From positions 186,001 through 250,000 of the forward strand of contig NZ_CP165647.1 in the NCBI RefSeq assembly GCF_041199985.1: a stretch of DNA of 64,000 nt, written 5' to 3'. The stretch is from Leptotrichia sp. HSP-536. Lineage in GTDB: Bacteria; Fusobacteriota; Fusobacteriia; Fusobacteriales; Leptotrichiaceae. The first letter of the stretch is position 1, and the number at the start of each line of letters is the position of its first letter. Both the position numbers and the translations under genes were made by a program. A model generated the notes under the pieces. That model was not told the origin of the DNA. It did not search any database and saw nothing but the letters and a program-made list of their open reading frames with translations. Positions 30,190 through 39,062 of the stretch are shown piece after piece.

Positions 30190-31374
30190 ATGAAAAGAGT
30201 TTTTATATCATTGTCATTACCATTCTTTTTAACTTTAAATTATGAATTATCTGCATATACACGAGCAGAATTAACTCAAGATAAACTTTCAAAAATTGGA
30301 ATAAAACAGGAAATTATTGATGAAACAATAAAATTTCAGTATGATATGAAAGATGAGAAGAATTTTTATACGGAAGATGGAGAAGAAAATGAAAATTTTA
30401 CAAGATTAAAAGAAATTTTCCAGAAAGATGAAAGAAATGATACATTAGGGACAATTCTTGCTTCGGCATATATGGTAGGAGAAAAAAAGGATTTTAAAAA
30501 AGCGCGAGAATATATGGATAAAGTTACACCATATTGGTCAAAATTTGATAAATTGTCAAATGAATGGACTTATTATAAGCTAAAAGGTGATGAAAAAAAT
30601 ACAAAAAAATATTATAATTTATTGGAAAAAAATTATAAAGGAACGGTTATTCTGGATTTAATTAATATTTTAGATAACAATTTAGATATAGTTTTGTTTG
30701 TAGATACACTGGGAGAATTTTTGCTTGATGAAGGTGATGAAGATCTTGACACTAATGATAAAAATCATGCAAATGATTTGCCGGATGGCTATTCTTATGA
30801 CGATAAAAAAGGAATTATCAAAAATGAAGAAAATGATGAAAGTAATGAAGATGAGATAATAGAGGAAGAAGATAACGAAGATGAAATGCAAAAGTATTCA
30901 GAAACTGTAAAAGAAATTTTTGACATTGGAAAAGATACGTTAAAAGAACAAAAAGATGAAATTGATAAATATCAACGAATAATTGATTATTTTAAAATAG
31001 GTAAAAATCAAAAAGAATTTGGAGTACCTGATGATTATGTGAGAGGCTACCAATTAAAAATTGCTGAAACAAAAATAACAAAAAATATGATGAATTATGG
31101 TATTGAAAGTGCTGTGAAGTATTATCTGGAAAATGTTTCAACAAAAGATGTAACTTATGAAGATGTGTATTTTAATGAAGAAGCAGAACTTGCAATTTAT
31201 TTATCAATTGCTCAAATGCTGGCAGTTGCAGATGAAAATATTGTAAATAAATACAGAAAAGATTTTGAAAATACAAGAGTAATTAAATTGTTGGATAAGA
31301 TTTTTGAAGGTAAAAAGGAGAAAGAAAAACTTGAAAAATCTCAAAAAGAAAATAAAAATTATATAAAAAGTTAA
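30190..31374 (+). CDS. Secreted helical protein with acidic insert, paralogue of the preceding gene
   Basis: The 394-residue product has a signal peptide (MKRVFISLSLPFFLTLNYEL) and repeats the N-terminal motif of its neighbour. It differs by an acidic insert around residues 200-235 (ENDESNEDEIIEEEDNEDE) that could bind cations or lie unstructured. The C-terminal helical part aligns again with the neighbour (YGIESAVKYYLENVSTKDVT against KGEIKQAVKEYLDNITDENI). The start at 30190 follows GGGAGGA. The function is unknown. Confidence 0.7.
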   Translation: MKRVFISLSLPFFLTLNYELSAYTRAELTQDKLSKIGIKQEIIDETIKFQYDMKDEKNFYTEDGEENENFTRLKEIFQKDERNDTLGTILASAYMVGEKKDFKKAREYMDKVTPYWSKFDKLSNEWTYYKLKGDEKNTKKYYNLLEKNYKGTVILDLINILDNNLDIVLFVDTLGEFLLDEGDEDLDTNDKNHANDLPDGYSYDDKKGIIKNEENDESNEDEIIEEEDNEDEMQKYSETVKEIFDIGKDTLKEQKDEIDKYQRIIDYFKIGKNQKEFGVPDDYVRGYQLKIAETKITKNMMNYGIESAVKYYLENVSTKDVTYEDVYFNEEAELAIYLSIAQMLAVADENIVNKYRKDFENTRVIKLLDKIFEGKKEKEKLEKSQKENKNYIKS

Positions 31375-31513
31375 TTTTTACTGTGTAAAATACCAAAATT
31401 AAAAATGAAACGTAAAGTTTAAGTAAAATAAAAGGATATTCAATAGCATAATTTAGAATTTTGAGTTATTATAAAACAGTAAAATATTAAAATAAAAAGG
31501 AGAATTGGTAAAA

Positions 31514-31990
31514 ATGAAAAAAAGCAGAAAATTAATTGGAACTGTATTACTTTTGATGAGTATAAGCTATATCGGAAATGCAAAAACAACGAATGAGACT
31601 GGAAAAAATCAGAATGTCAAAAAAATAAATGTTCCAAAAAATATAAAAGAACTGAATAGTCAGGAATATGCACAAGTTTTGAGCAATTTTCAGAAAAAGG
31701 CTGAAAAATATTTGGAAACAGGAGACAAAATCAGACTTGTTGATGATTATATAAATGATATTGAAAATGCAAAAGTTTCCGAAAAAGCATTGGAAGATAA
31801 TAAAAAAGCTGATATGGAAGTATTTGGTATGGTTGAAGTAGCAATATTTATGAAAAATACGTTTTCAGATGGAGCAGAAACTAAAAAGTTAACAGCTGCA
31901 GATTATGAGAGAATACAAAAGAAATTCGCAAGTACAAATAAATTTAAACAGTTGGAAGGATATGTACAAATACAGCCAATAACTCAATAA
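31514..31990 (+). CDS. Small secreted protein of unknown function
   Basis: The 158-residue protein has a signal peptide (KLIGTVLLLMSISYIGNAKT) and a helical, charged mature part. I recognise no family. The start is the ATG at 31514 with AAGGAG eleven bases upstream; a TTG at 31505 is too close to that site. It follows the tandem paralogue pair on the same strand after 139 bases and ends at a terminator. It does not share their N-terminal motif. Confidence 0.65.
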   Translation: MKKSRKLIGTVLLLMSISYIGNAKTTNETGKNQNVKKINVPKNIKELNSQEYAQVLSNFQKKAEKYLETGDKIRLVDDYINDIENAKVSEKALEDNKKADMEVFGMVEVAIFMKNTFSDGAETKKLTAADYERIQKKFASTNKFKQLEGYVQIQPITQ

Positions 31991-31996
31991 AAACAG

Positions 31997-32046
31997 AAAC
32001 TCAGATAAACTTAATTGTAAAAATAGTTGTCTGAGTTTTATTTTTA
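31997..32046 (+). terminator. Terminator after the secreted-protein run
   Basis: AAACTCAGA and TCTGAGTTT pair over nine bases with a 24-base loop, followed by a T-rich tract. Confidence 0.75.
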
Positions 32047-32096
32047 TGGTAACATAGTAATATCATTTTAAATTATAAAACGAAAGGAGGATAAGC

Positions 32097-32687
32097 TTGA
32101 AAACTGTAAAAAAAGAAACAATAATTGAATTTGAAGAAAAAAAATCGAAATTTATCGGATATATTAAGCCAGTTTCAACAGTAATTGAAGCTGAAAAGTT
32201 TATTGATTCAATAAAAAAAATGCACCCAAATGCAACTCACAACGTTCCACTTTACAGAGTGGTAGAAAATGGGCAAGAGTATTTTAAGTATAATGACGAC
32301 GGAGAACCGAGCAATACAGCGGGAAAACCGATGGCGGAAATACTTAATATTCTGGATGTGTATAACGTGGCAGTAGTTGCTACAAGATATTTTGGTGGAA
32401 TAAAACTGGGAGCAGGTGGACTTATAAGAAATTACGCTAAAACAGCAAAGTTAGTTGTTAATGAAGCGGAGATTGTAGAATATGTGGAAAAATCAATTTT
32501 TATTTTAGACTATGACTACGAATACACTTCAGAGATAGAAACATTTTTAAGTGCAAATATGGGGAAATTTGGTATAGAAATATTGGAAAAAAATTATTCA
32601 AACAGAGTTACTATGAAAATATCGGCAAATGATGAAATTGAAAATGAATTAAGTGGATTACAGAAAATAATAGTAATAAAAATGTAA
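32097..32687 (+). CDS. YigZ/IMPACT family protein
   Basis: The 196-residue protein carries the family signature ATHNVPLYRVVENGQEYFKY, then NDDGEPSNTAGKPMAEIL and VVATRYFGGIKLGAGGLIRNY. YigZ-like proteins are linked to translation stress in eukaryotes (IMPACT), but their bacterial role is unclear. The start is TTG at 32097, fixed by AGGAGG seven bases upstream and by the KKETIIEFEEKKSKFIGY N-terminus. It precedes the tRNA cluster at 32809. Confidence 0.9.
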   Translation: MKTVKKETIIEFEEKKSKFIGYIKPVSTVIEAEKFIDSIKKMHPNATHNVPLYRVVENGQEYFKYNDDGEPSNTAGKPMAEILNILDVYNVAVVATRYFGGIKLGAGGLIRNYAKTAKLVVNEAEIVEYVEKSIFILDYDYEYTSEIETFLSANMGKFGIEILEKNYSNRVTMKISANDEIENELSGLQKIIVIKM

Positions 32688-32733
32688 AAAATGATAAATT
32701 TTAAAGAAATTCAAAATTTTTTATAAAAAGGTG

Positions 32734-32762
32734 TTGACAAATTATATTAAGTATGGTATTAT
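32734..32762 (+). promoter_or_regulatory. Promoter of the Glu-Val-Asp-Thr-Tyr tRNA cluster
   Basis: TTGACA at 32734-32739 and TATTAT at 32757-32762 with spacing of 17. The first tRNA begins 46 bases after the -10 box. Confidence 0.88.
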
Positions 32763-32808
32763 ATTTCTTGTCTGTGAGTAATAGGAAAACAGATAAGGGA
32801 ATGAATGT

Positions 32809-32883
32809 GCGGCCTTCGTCTAGTGGTTAGGACCTCGGGTTTTCATCCCGGTAACAGGGGTTCGATCCCCCTAGGCCGTACCA
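32809..32883 (+). tRNA. tRNA-Glu (anticodon TTC)
   Basis: The acceptor GCGGCCT pairs with AGGCCGT. The D-arm TCGTCTAGTGGTTAGGA and the T-arm GGGGTTCGATCCCC are typical of tRNA-Glu, and the anticodon loop holds TTC. CCA is encoded. Confidence 0.93.
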
Positions 32884-32924
32884 ATTTAAAAATTGAATAT
32901 CAATGTTAAATGGTGATTATTTAT

Positions 32925-32998
32925 GGTCGCATAGCTCAGTTGGGAGAAGCCTGCCTTACAAGCAGGGGGTCATTGGTTCAGCCCAATTGTGACCACCA
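32925..32998 (+). tRNA. tRNA-Val (anticodon TAC), apparently defective
   Basis: The acceptor GGTCGCA/TGTGACC and the anticodon arm CCTGC CTTACAA GCAGG are intact, and CCA is encoded. The D-arm is not: after GCTCAGTTGGGA the expected GAGC is replaced by GAAG-like bases, so the D-stem cannot form. The T-loop is six bases (TTCAGC) instead of seven. The gene is 74 bases where 76 are expected. It may be a pseudo-tRNA or contain sequencing errors. Confidence 0.75.
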
Positions 32999-33002
32999 TT
33001 AT

Positions 33003-33079
33003 GGAGGTGTAGCTCAGTTGGTTAGAGTGCTTGCCTGTCACGCAAGATGTCGCGAGTTCGAGTCTCGTCACTTCCGCCA
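33003..33079 (+). tRNA. tRNA-Asp (anticodon GTC)
   Basis: The acceptor GGAGGTG pairs with CACTTCC. The D-arm AGCTCAGTTGGTTAGAGT, the anticodon loop CTGTCAC and the T-arm GAGTTCGAGTCTC are regular. CCA is encoded. Confidence 0.95.
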
Positions 33080-33085
33080 TTTAAT

Positions 33086-33161
<76 letters not shown>

Positions 33162-33184
33162 CTATTTAAAATTTAGAATGTTGT

Positions 33185-33269
33185 GGAGAGGTTCCCGAGT
33201 GGCCAAAGGGATCAGACTGTAAATCTGCCGGCTCAGCCTTCGAAGGTTCGAATCCTTCTCTCTCCACCA
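33185..33269 (+). tRNA. tRNA-Tyr (anticodon GTA)
   Basis: The 85-base class II tRNA has the acceptor GGAGAGG with TCTCTCC, an anticodon loop containing GTA, and a long variable arm. CCA is encoded. It ends the five-tRNA cluster and is followed by a T-run. Confidence 0.95.
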
Positions 33270-33335
33270 TTTTTTTTTATAAAAATAAAATTTGTTATAA
33301 ATAATAAATCATAATTCGTAGGAGGAATTATAACT

Positions 33336-33695
33336 ATGGTTAGAAAAATAAAAGGAGCAGGAAACAAATCTGGTGGAAATCAACAAGATATAATCAAACA
33401 AGCTCAAGTAATGCAACAAGAAATGCTAAAAATCCAAGAAGGATTAAAAGATAAATTTGTAGAAACATCTGTTGCTGGTGGAGGAATTACTGTAAAAGCA
33501 AACGGACAGAAAAAAATTGTAGATTTATCAATTTCATTAGATGTATTAAAAGATGCAATTGAAGAAAATGATGCAACAATAGTTTCTGACTTGATTGTAA
33601 ATGCAGTAAATGAAATCTTGGATAAAGCTGAAGAAATGGCTGAAAAGGAAATGGAAGTAGTTACTGGTGGAGTAAGTATTCCAGGATTATTTTAA
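33336..33695 (+). CDS. YbaB/EbfC family nucleoid-associated protein
   Basis: The 119-residue protein binds DNA as a dimer in this family. Recognisable parts are the helix QAQVMQQEMLKIQEGLKDKF, the beta segment ETSVAGGGITVKANGQKKIV and the ending EMEVVTGGVSIPGLF. The Gly/Ser-rich N-terminal extension (KGAGNKSGGNQQD) is unusual. GTAGGAGG precedes the ATG. It stands alone and has its own terminator; the usual neighbours dnaX and recR are not here. Confidence 0.93.
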   Translation: MVRKIKGAGNKSGGNQQDIIKQAQVMQQEMLKIQEGLKDKFVETSVAGGGITVKANGQKKIVDLSISLDVLKDAIEENDATIVSDLIVNAVNEILDKAEEMAEKEMEVVTGGVSIPGLF

Positions 33696-33725
33696 AAATT
33701 AAAATTTTAAATAAATATTTTTATG

Positions 33726-33757
33726 AAAACCAGAGTAATATCTGGTTTTTTGTTTTT
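33726..33757 (+). terminator. Terminator after ybaB
   Basis: AAAACCAGA and TCTGGTTTT form a nine-pair stem with a six-base loop, then T-rich sequence. Confidence 0.85.
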
Positions 33758-33778
33758 TCATAATTAATTTTATACTAA

Positions 33779-34185
33779 TACTAAACTCCATTTGAATAAC
33801 GAATTTATTACAAACTTTTCTAACAAAGGATAAAAACCTAGTATTTCAAAATAATTAAAATATAATTTTTTTGTTTTAATAAACCGATGGAGCTTTTATT
33901 TGTTCAACTACGACTGTTTGACGACTGGTTGGGCGGAATCTAGCCATGGGTATTGCGTAGCAATCTTGCCACAATTTTAATTATCAGGATAAACCTTTAC
34001 TGCAAGATAAGGATTTGCGGCAATGAGCAATCCTGCGAAAAAAAAGAAAAAAACTAATAAAAATAGTAAAAACTAATATTAAATAAAATAGAAACTATGT
34101 TAAGGACAAAAAGTTTTAATTCCTTACTAAAATAATATGTAATTCCAAATTTATTAAACATTCGCTATTTAAACGGGAAATAATA
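33779..34185 (+). mobile_element. Non-coding interspersed element, copy B
   Basis: The left end TACTAAACTCCATTTGAATA and the inverse of the right end, reading TATTATTTCCCGTTTAAATA, are imperfect inverted repeats of about 30 bases that continue into A(A/G)CGAAT. The interior contains CTTTTATTTG, a TTGCGGCAATGAGCAATCC hairpin and no long open frame. Compared with copy C, it lacks part of the hairpin arm and a 25-base piece near the right end. It behaves like a MITE without a transposase gene. Confidence 0.75.
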
Positions 34186-34188
34186 TTA

Positions 34189-34668
34189 TATTAAACTCCA
34201 TTTAAAAATTTATGGCGAAAGAAATACATTTGTATTTAGTTATTTTTTCTTTAACGAAATTTTGCCTATTTAATATTTTCCAGATTTAAGAACTTAAATA
34301 TGATAATCTTTATAATTTAATACGGAAGGTCGTGATTTTTTTGGAATGAAAACGATTGTCTGAGCGTTAGCGAGTTTCGTTTTTATTTCAAAAAAATGCT
34401 TAGACGAGCCAGGGTTGCAAGGGAAATGGCGATTGATTTCCCTTGCTTATATAAAAAGAAAAAATATAAAATTATAAAAAATATTTATTAACAATAAGCA
34501 GTTTTTCAAAATCTGAATAAGAATCTTTTATATGGATACTTAATGATTAAATTTAATTAAAGGATATTTTAATAGTTAATAAGTAAGTATAATAATAGTA
34601 TAATCTTGTAAAAAATGGCTTTAATTTCATGAATTTTTTGATTTCTACTATTTAAACGGGAAATGGTA
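34189..34668 (+). mobile_element. Element with the same ends but a different interior (copy D)
   Basis: This element starts three bases after copy B with TATTAAACTCCATTT and ends CTATTTAAACGGGAAATGG plus TA, so the ends match copies B and C. The interior differs: it has a hairpin GAATGAAAACGA/TCGTTTTTATTTC (34344-34389) and a perfect 11-pair stem GCAAGGGAAAT/ATTTCCCTTGC (34417-34446). No protein is encoded. Its right end lies 43 bases before the MFS gene start. Confidence 0.65.
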
Positions 34669-34710
34669 TTAGAATTAACAAAATATTTAAAAGAAAAGGA
34701 GATAGAAAAA

Positions 34711-35880
34711 ATGAAAAAAAATATAAATAGGATGATAATATTGATGTTTTTGTGCATTATTGTTTATAATTTAGGGCATCCTGCGACGCCTGCACTAATT
34801 GAATTGAGAGGATGGAAGAAAAGTATTTCGGGAGAATTGCTGGCGTTTATGAGTACGGCGATGTTTATTTCTTCGCCTTATTTGGGGGCTTTAGCAGACA
34901 GGATTGGAATGAAGAGGATATTTGTGTTTATGCCATTTTGTTATGGGATGTCGCAGCTTATATTTGGATTTGGGACTAATTTGCCACTTATATTTTTGGC
35001 AAGGATGATTTCGGGATTTGCTTCGGGAGGGACGTATGCTGTTGCGTTTGGATATGTGAGTCAGCTTTCGGATAAAAATGAGAAGGCAAAAAATATTGCT
35101 AAAGTAAGTTCTGCGACTGTAATTGGTGGAGCAATTGGACAAAAGATCGGTGGATTTGCTGCAACTGCTATGAATGATCCACGATTTTCCTTTGCATTAC
35201 AGTTTATTGGCGGGAGTATTGTTTCGATAATTATTTTGCTGATTATGAAGGAAATTGTGAAAAAAGATAGTAACTTAGGGGAAGAAAAAAGTAAAAAGGA
35301 TTTGAATCCATTTGCAACATTTAGATATATTAAGGAACTTGACGGATATTCCAAGTTTTTTTGTCTTATAATTTTACTTTCAGGAATAGGAATTTATTCT
35401 TATGGAAGTGCTTTAAACTATTTTTTCAAATTTTATGAAAAAGTGTCTTCTGATACGATTGGAACATTTGTTATGTGTTCGTCGTTGCTTGCTTTTTTTG
35501 GAACTGCATTTTTATTGGGGAAATTATTAAAAAAATTTAAAGAAAAAAGTATTTATAAATTTTTGATTTTTGCTGGAATAATACTAATGTCAGTGATTTT
35601 GTTCAGAGTTAAGTTTGGTGTAACTCCGTATATTCTTATGGCTGTTTATACGATGACTTACGAAATTGTGCGTTCGCTCGGAAATACAATTATTGCTCAA
35701 AGATATAAGGAAAATCAGGGAAAAATACTGGGAGTGGCATCTGCGGTAGGTTCGCTTGGAACTGCGATTGGTTCACTGCTTTCTGGACATTTATTGAATT
35801 TTAATCCATTTTTTCCATTTGTTGTGAATATTATTGTAATGTCTTTTGTGCTAATTTTAATTTTAGTAAAAAAATTGTAA
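34711..35880 (+). CDS. Major facilitator superfamily transporter
   Basis: The inner-membrane carrier of 389 residues has about 12 hydrophobic segments. The MFS loop motif appears as GALADRIGMKRIFVF after the second span, and a Gly-rich stretch GTYAVAFGYVSQLSDKNEKAKN follows. The C-terminal half has GVASAVGSLGTAIGSLLSG. I cannot predict the substrate; drug/proton antiport is possible. The start is the ATG at 34711 (MKKNINRM), with GGAG nine bases upstream. Upstream DNA is the inserted element D, so its promoter may be element-derived. Confidence 0.82.
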   Translation: MKKNINRMIILMFLCIIVYNLGHPATPALIELRGWKKSISGELLAFMSTAMFISSPYLGALADRIGMKRIFVFMPFCYGMSQLIFGFGTNLPLIFLARMISGFASGGTYAVAFGYVSQLSDKNEKAKNIAKVSSATVIGGAIGQKIGGFAATAMNDPRFSFALQFIGGSIVSIIILLIMKEIVKKDSNLGEEKSKKDLNPFATFRYIKELDGYSKFFCLIILLSGIGIYSYGSALNYFFKFYEKVSSDTIGTFVMCSSLLAFFGTAFLLGKLLKKFKEKSIYKFLIFAGIILMSVILFRVKFGVTPYILMAVYTMTYEIVRSLGNTIIAQRYKENQGKILGVASAVGSLGTAIGSLLSGHLLNFNPFFPFVVNIIVMSFVLILILVKKL

Positions 35881-35898
35881 TTTTTTTCATTTAGGCAC

Positions 35899-35926
35899 TT
35901 GTTAAATCAAATAAATGTGGTAAAAT
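35899..35926 (+). promoter_or_regulatory. Likely promoter of the phosphohexomutase gene
   Basis: TTGTTA at 35899-35904 and TAAAAT at 35921-35926, spacing 16, with TGTGG directly before the -10 box. A near-identical stretch occurs at 27631-27651. Confidence 0.5.
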
Positions 35927-36028
35927 TAATATTGGATAGAAAAATTTGCTATTTGTAATTTAATTATCTAAAAAATAGGTTTTTTGCAAATTAAATTGTT
36001 TAATAATAAAATTTTTAGGAGGAATACC

Positions 36029-37747
36029 ATGGACTACATGAAAAAATATGAATATTGGCTAAATTCAGAAGCAGTTGATGAAAAAGACAAAGAAGAATTA
36101 AGAAATTTGGCTGGGAATGAAAAAGAAATTGAAGATAGATTTTTTAAAGATTTAAGTTTTGGAACTGGTGGAATTAGAGGAGTTCGTGGAATTGGAACAA
36201 ATAGAATTAATAAATACGTAATTAGAAAAGCGACTCAAGGACTTGCAAATTATATGTTAGGTTTTGATGAAAAATTAGCAAAGGAAAAAGGAATTATTAT
36301 TGCTCATGACTGCAGAATCGGTTCAAGAGAATATGCTTTAAATACAGCTAGAGTTATGGCTGCCAATGGAATTAAAGCCTATATTTATGAAGATTTGCGT
36401 TCTACTCCTGAATTGTCGTTTGGGGTAAGATACAAAGGAACTATGGCGGGAATCGTTGTAACTGCTTCACATAACCCTGTAGAATATAATGGATACAAAG
36501 TTTACTGGGATGACGGAGCACAAGTTGTAGACCCGCACGCACCTTCTATTGTTGCTGAAGTTAACAAAATTCAAACTCTTGAAGAAATTAAAGTTATTTC
36601 TGAAGCAGAAGGAAGAGAAAAAGGACTAATTATTCAATTGGACGGAAAAATTGATGATGATTACTTAGACGCTATTAAAACACAGACTTTAAAAACAAAT
36701 GTTCCAGGAAAAGAAAACTTTAAAATAGTTTATACTCCGCTTCACGGAACTGGTGGACGTCCAATGAAACGTATCTTATCTGATTTTGGATACAGCTATG
36801 AAGTTGTAAAAGAACAAATTGAACCAGATGGAAATTTCCCAACAGTAGTTTATGCTAATCCAGAAGAAAAAGCGGCATTCAAACTTGGCGTAAAATTAGC
36901 TGATGAAATTGGAGCAAAATTAGTTATGGCAAACGATCCTGATGCGGATAGAATCGGTATTGCAGTAAAAGATGATAAAAATGAATGGTATTATCCAAAT
37001 GGAAACCAAGTTGGACTACTATTGTTACAATATCTATTAAATAATAAGACAGATATTCCTGCAAACGCAAAAGTTATCACAACAGTTGTTTCTACACCAA
37101 TGATTGACGTTGTTGCACCTTCTAAAGGCGTTGAAGTAATGAAGACATTGACTGGATTTAAATATATTGGAGAAAAAATTAGACAATTTGAAAATAAGGA
37201 ATTGGACGGAACATATTTATTTGGATTTGAAGAAAGTTACGGATATTTAATTGGAACTCATGCGAGAGATAAAGATGCGCTGGTAACTTCAATGGTAATT
37301 GCTGAAATGGCTACTTACTATGATTCAATCGGAAGTTCAATTTATGAAGAATTGCAAAAATTATACAAAGAATTTGGATATTACTTGGAAGGAATAAAAT
37401 CTGTAACTCTTAAAGGAAAAGATGGAATTGAACAAATGGCAGCTCTTATGGCTAATTTGAGAGAAAATATAAAAGATGAATTACTTGGTAAAAAAATAAA
37501 AGTTAAACGTGACTTCTTCTCACACAAAGAATATGACTTGGAAAAAGGAACTGAAACTGAAATAAAATTACCAAAAGAAAATGTTTTACAATTTGTTCTG
37601 GAAGACAATACATATATTACAGCACGTCCATCTGGAACAGAGCCAAAAATCAAATTCTACTTTAGTGTAAATGCAGATTCAGATGAAAATGTAAAAGCAA
37701 AACTTGATAAAACAATGAAAGAATTTTCAGAATTCTTAGGATTATAA
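36029..37747 (+). CDS. Phosphohexomutase (phosphoglucomutase/phosphomannomutase family)
   Basis: The enzyme interconverts hexose 1- and 6-phosphates. The 572-residue length fits the PgcA-like class rather than GlmM (about 450). The active-site serine lies in VTASHNPVEYNGYKVYW near residue 147, the metal loop is NDPDADRIGI near residue 308, the sugar loop FGFEESYGY is near residue 400 and the phosphate loop is RPSGTEPKIKFY near residue 535. The start at 36029 (MDYMKKYEYW) is fixed by AGGAGG. It feeds glucose-1-phosphate into nucleotide-sugar synthesis. Confidence 0.93.
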   Translation: MDYMKKYEYWLNSEAVDEKDKEELRNLAGNEKEIEDRFFKDLSFGTGGIRGVRGIGTNRINKYVIRKATQGLANYMLGFDEKLAKEKGIIIAHDCRIGSREYALNTARVMAANGIKAYIYEDLRSTPELSFGVRYKGTMAGIVVTASHNPVEYNGYKVYWDDGAQVVDPHAPSIVAEVNKIQTLEEIKVISEAEGREKGLIIQLDGKIDDDYLDAIKTQTLKTNVPGKENFKIVYTPLHGTGGRPMKRILSDFGYSYEVVKEQIEPDGNFPTVVYANPEEKAAFKLGVKLADEIGAKLVMANDPDADRIGIAVKDDKNEWYYPNGNQVGLLLLQYLLNNKTDIPANAKVITTVVSTPMIDVVAPSKGVEVMKTLTGFKYIGEKIRQFENKELDGTYLFGFEESYGYLIGTHARDKDALVTSMVIAEMATYYDSIGSSIYEELQKLYKEFGYYLEGIKSVTLKGKDGIEQMAALMANLRENIKDELLGKKIKVKRDFFSHKEYDLEKGTETEIKLPKENVLQFVLEDNTYITARPSGTEPKIKFYFSVNADSDENVKAKLDKTMKEFSEFLGL

Positions 37748-37758
37748 TTTTTTAAAAG

Positions 37759-37789
37759 AGATCAGAAGATTTTTTCTGGTCTTTTTTGT
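37759..37789 (+). terminator. Terminator after the phosphohexomutase gene
   Basis: AGATCAGAA and TTCTGGTCT pair (one T-G wobble) and are followed by six T. Confidence 0.8.
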
Positions 37790-37841
37790 TTTATAATCTT
37801 GATAAATACAGTTAAAAATTTTTAGAGAGAACTTGTGAAAA

Positions 37842-39062
37842 ATGATAGAAATAAAAAATAAAAATATTGATGCGATATATATTCATATTCCGTTTTGTGA
37901 TAAAAAGTGTGAATATTGTGACTTTTGCACGTTTGTGAGAATGGAGAGGGAATATAGAAAGTATGTAGATTATTTGATTCGGGAAATCAGGATGTATCCG
38001 AAGTTTAAGTATGATACGATTTATTTTGGGGGAGGAACGCCGTCGGTACTGCCTGTGAAAATGATACAGGAGATAATGGAGAAATTTGAATGGACTGAAA
38101 ATGCTGAGATTACTTTGGAATTGAATCCGACGGATATGACTTTGGAAAAGTTGAAGGAAATTCGGGAAATTGGGATAAATCGGCTGAGTATTGGGATACA
38201 GAGTTTTCAGAATCACGTGTTGAAATTTATTGGGAGGCAGCATAGTTCAGATGATGCAGTAAATGTGTACAGAATGGCTAGAGAAGCTGGATTTGAGAAT
38301 ATAACCGTGGATTTGATGTTTGGGATTCCTAATCAAAGCATTGAAGATTTACAGCGAGATTTGAACATTTTGAAAGAATTAAAGCCTGAGAATGTTTCGA
38401 TTTATTCGCTTATTTGGGAAGAAGGGACTGTTTTCTGGAGTAAGTTGCAAAAGGGTATTCTATCAGAGATTGATCAGGATGTGGAAGCTCAGATGTATGA
38501 GATGATTATTGAGTTTTTTAATGAAAATGGGTATTGTCATTATGAAATATCAAATTTTGCACGGATTGATAAGAAATTTGAAAATATTGAAAAAATTAAT
38601 ATTGAAAATGAATATTTGAAAAATTATAAATTGGAAAAAGAAGAAGTAAAAAAGTTAAAAATAGAAAGTTTTGAAAAAATTGAGGAAAATCAGAAAAATA
38701 GCGGACGGCATAATTTAAAATATTGGAAAAATCAGGAATTTATTGGCGTAGGAATGAGTGCAGCCAGTTTTTATGAAAAAAATCGGCATAGTAATGTGAG
38801 AACATTTAAAAAATATTATAATTTAATTGATAATCATAATTTGCCGACTGATGAAAATTCAATTGAAATTGTGGATGAAATTGAACGTGAAAAACTTAAA
38901 AATATGCTGGGATTACGGCTTATTCAAGAAGGAATTGAATATTTTGAAGATGAAAAAGTTGAGAAATTGATAAAAAATGGACTGCTGGAAAAATTTGCTA
39001 TGAAAAAAATTGAAAAAGAAGAGTGTGAAATAGAGAAAAATCAAAAAATAAAAAATTCTTGA
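37842..39062 (+). CDS. hemW: HemW-like radical SAM protein, ending early at an in-frame TGA
   Basis: HemW is a heme chaperone of the coproporphyrinogen oxidase-like radical SAM group. IHIPFCDKKCEYCDFC near residue 16 holds the CxxxCxxC iron-sulfur site; then come YFGGGTPSVLP, LSIGIQSFQNHVLKFIGRQH and MFGIPNQSIEDLQRDL. The region around residues 245-285 is a Lys/Glu-rich insertion. The frame stops at TGA 39060-39062 after 406 codons, but 47 further codons in the same frame encode the normal family C-terminus (next entry). The product is therefore truncated unless TGA is read through or is a sequence error. Confidence 0.85.
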   Translation: MIEIKNKNIDAIYIHIPFCDKKCEYCDFCTFVRMEREYRKYVDYLIREIRMYPKFKYDTIYFGGGTPSVLPVKMIQEIMEKFEWTENAEITLELNPTDMTLEKLKEIREIGINRLSIGIQSFQNHVLKFIGRQHSSDDAVNVYRMAREAGFENITVDLMFGIPNQSIEDLQRDLNILKELKPENVSIYSLIWEEGTVFWSKLQKGILSEIDQDVEAQMYEMIIEFFNENGYCHYEISNFARIDKKFENIEKINIENEYLKNYKLEKEEVKKLKIESFEKIEENQKNSGRHNLKYWKNQEFIGVGMSAASFYEKNRHSNVRTFKKYYNLIDNHNLPTDENSIEIVDEIEREKLKNMLGLRLIQEGIEYFEDEKVEKLIKNGLLEKFAMKKIEKEECEIEKNQKIKNS

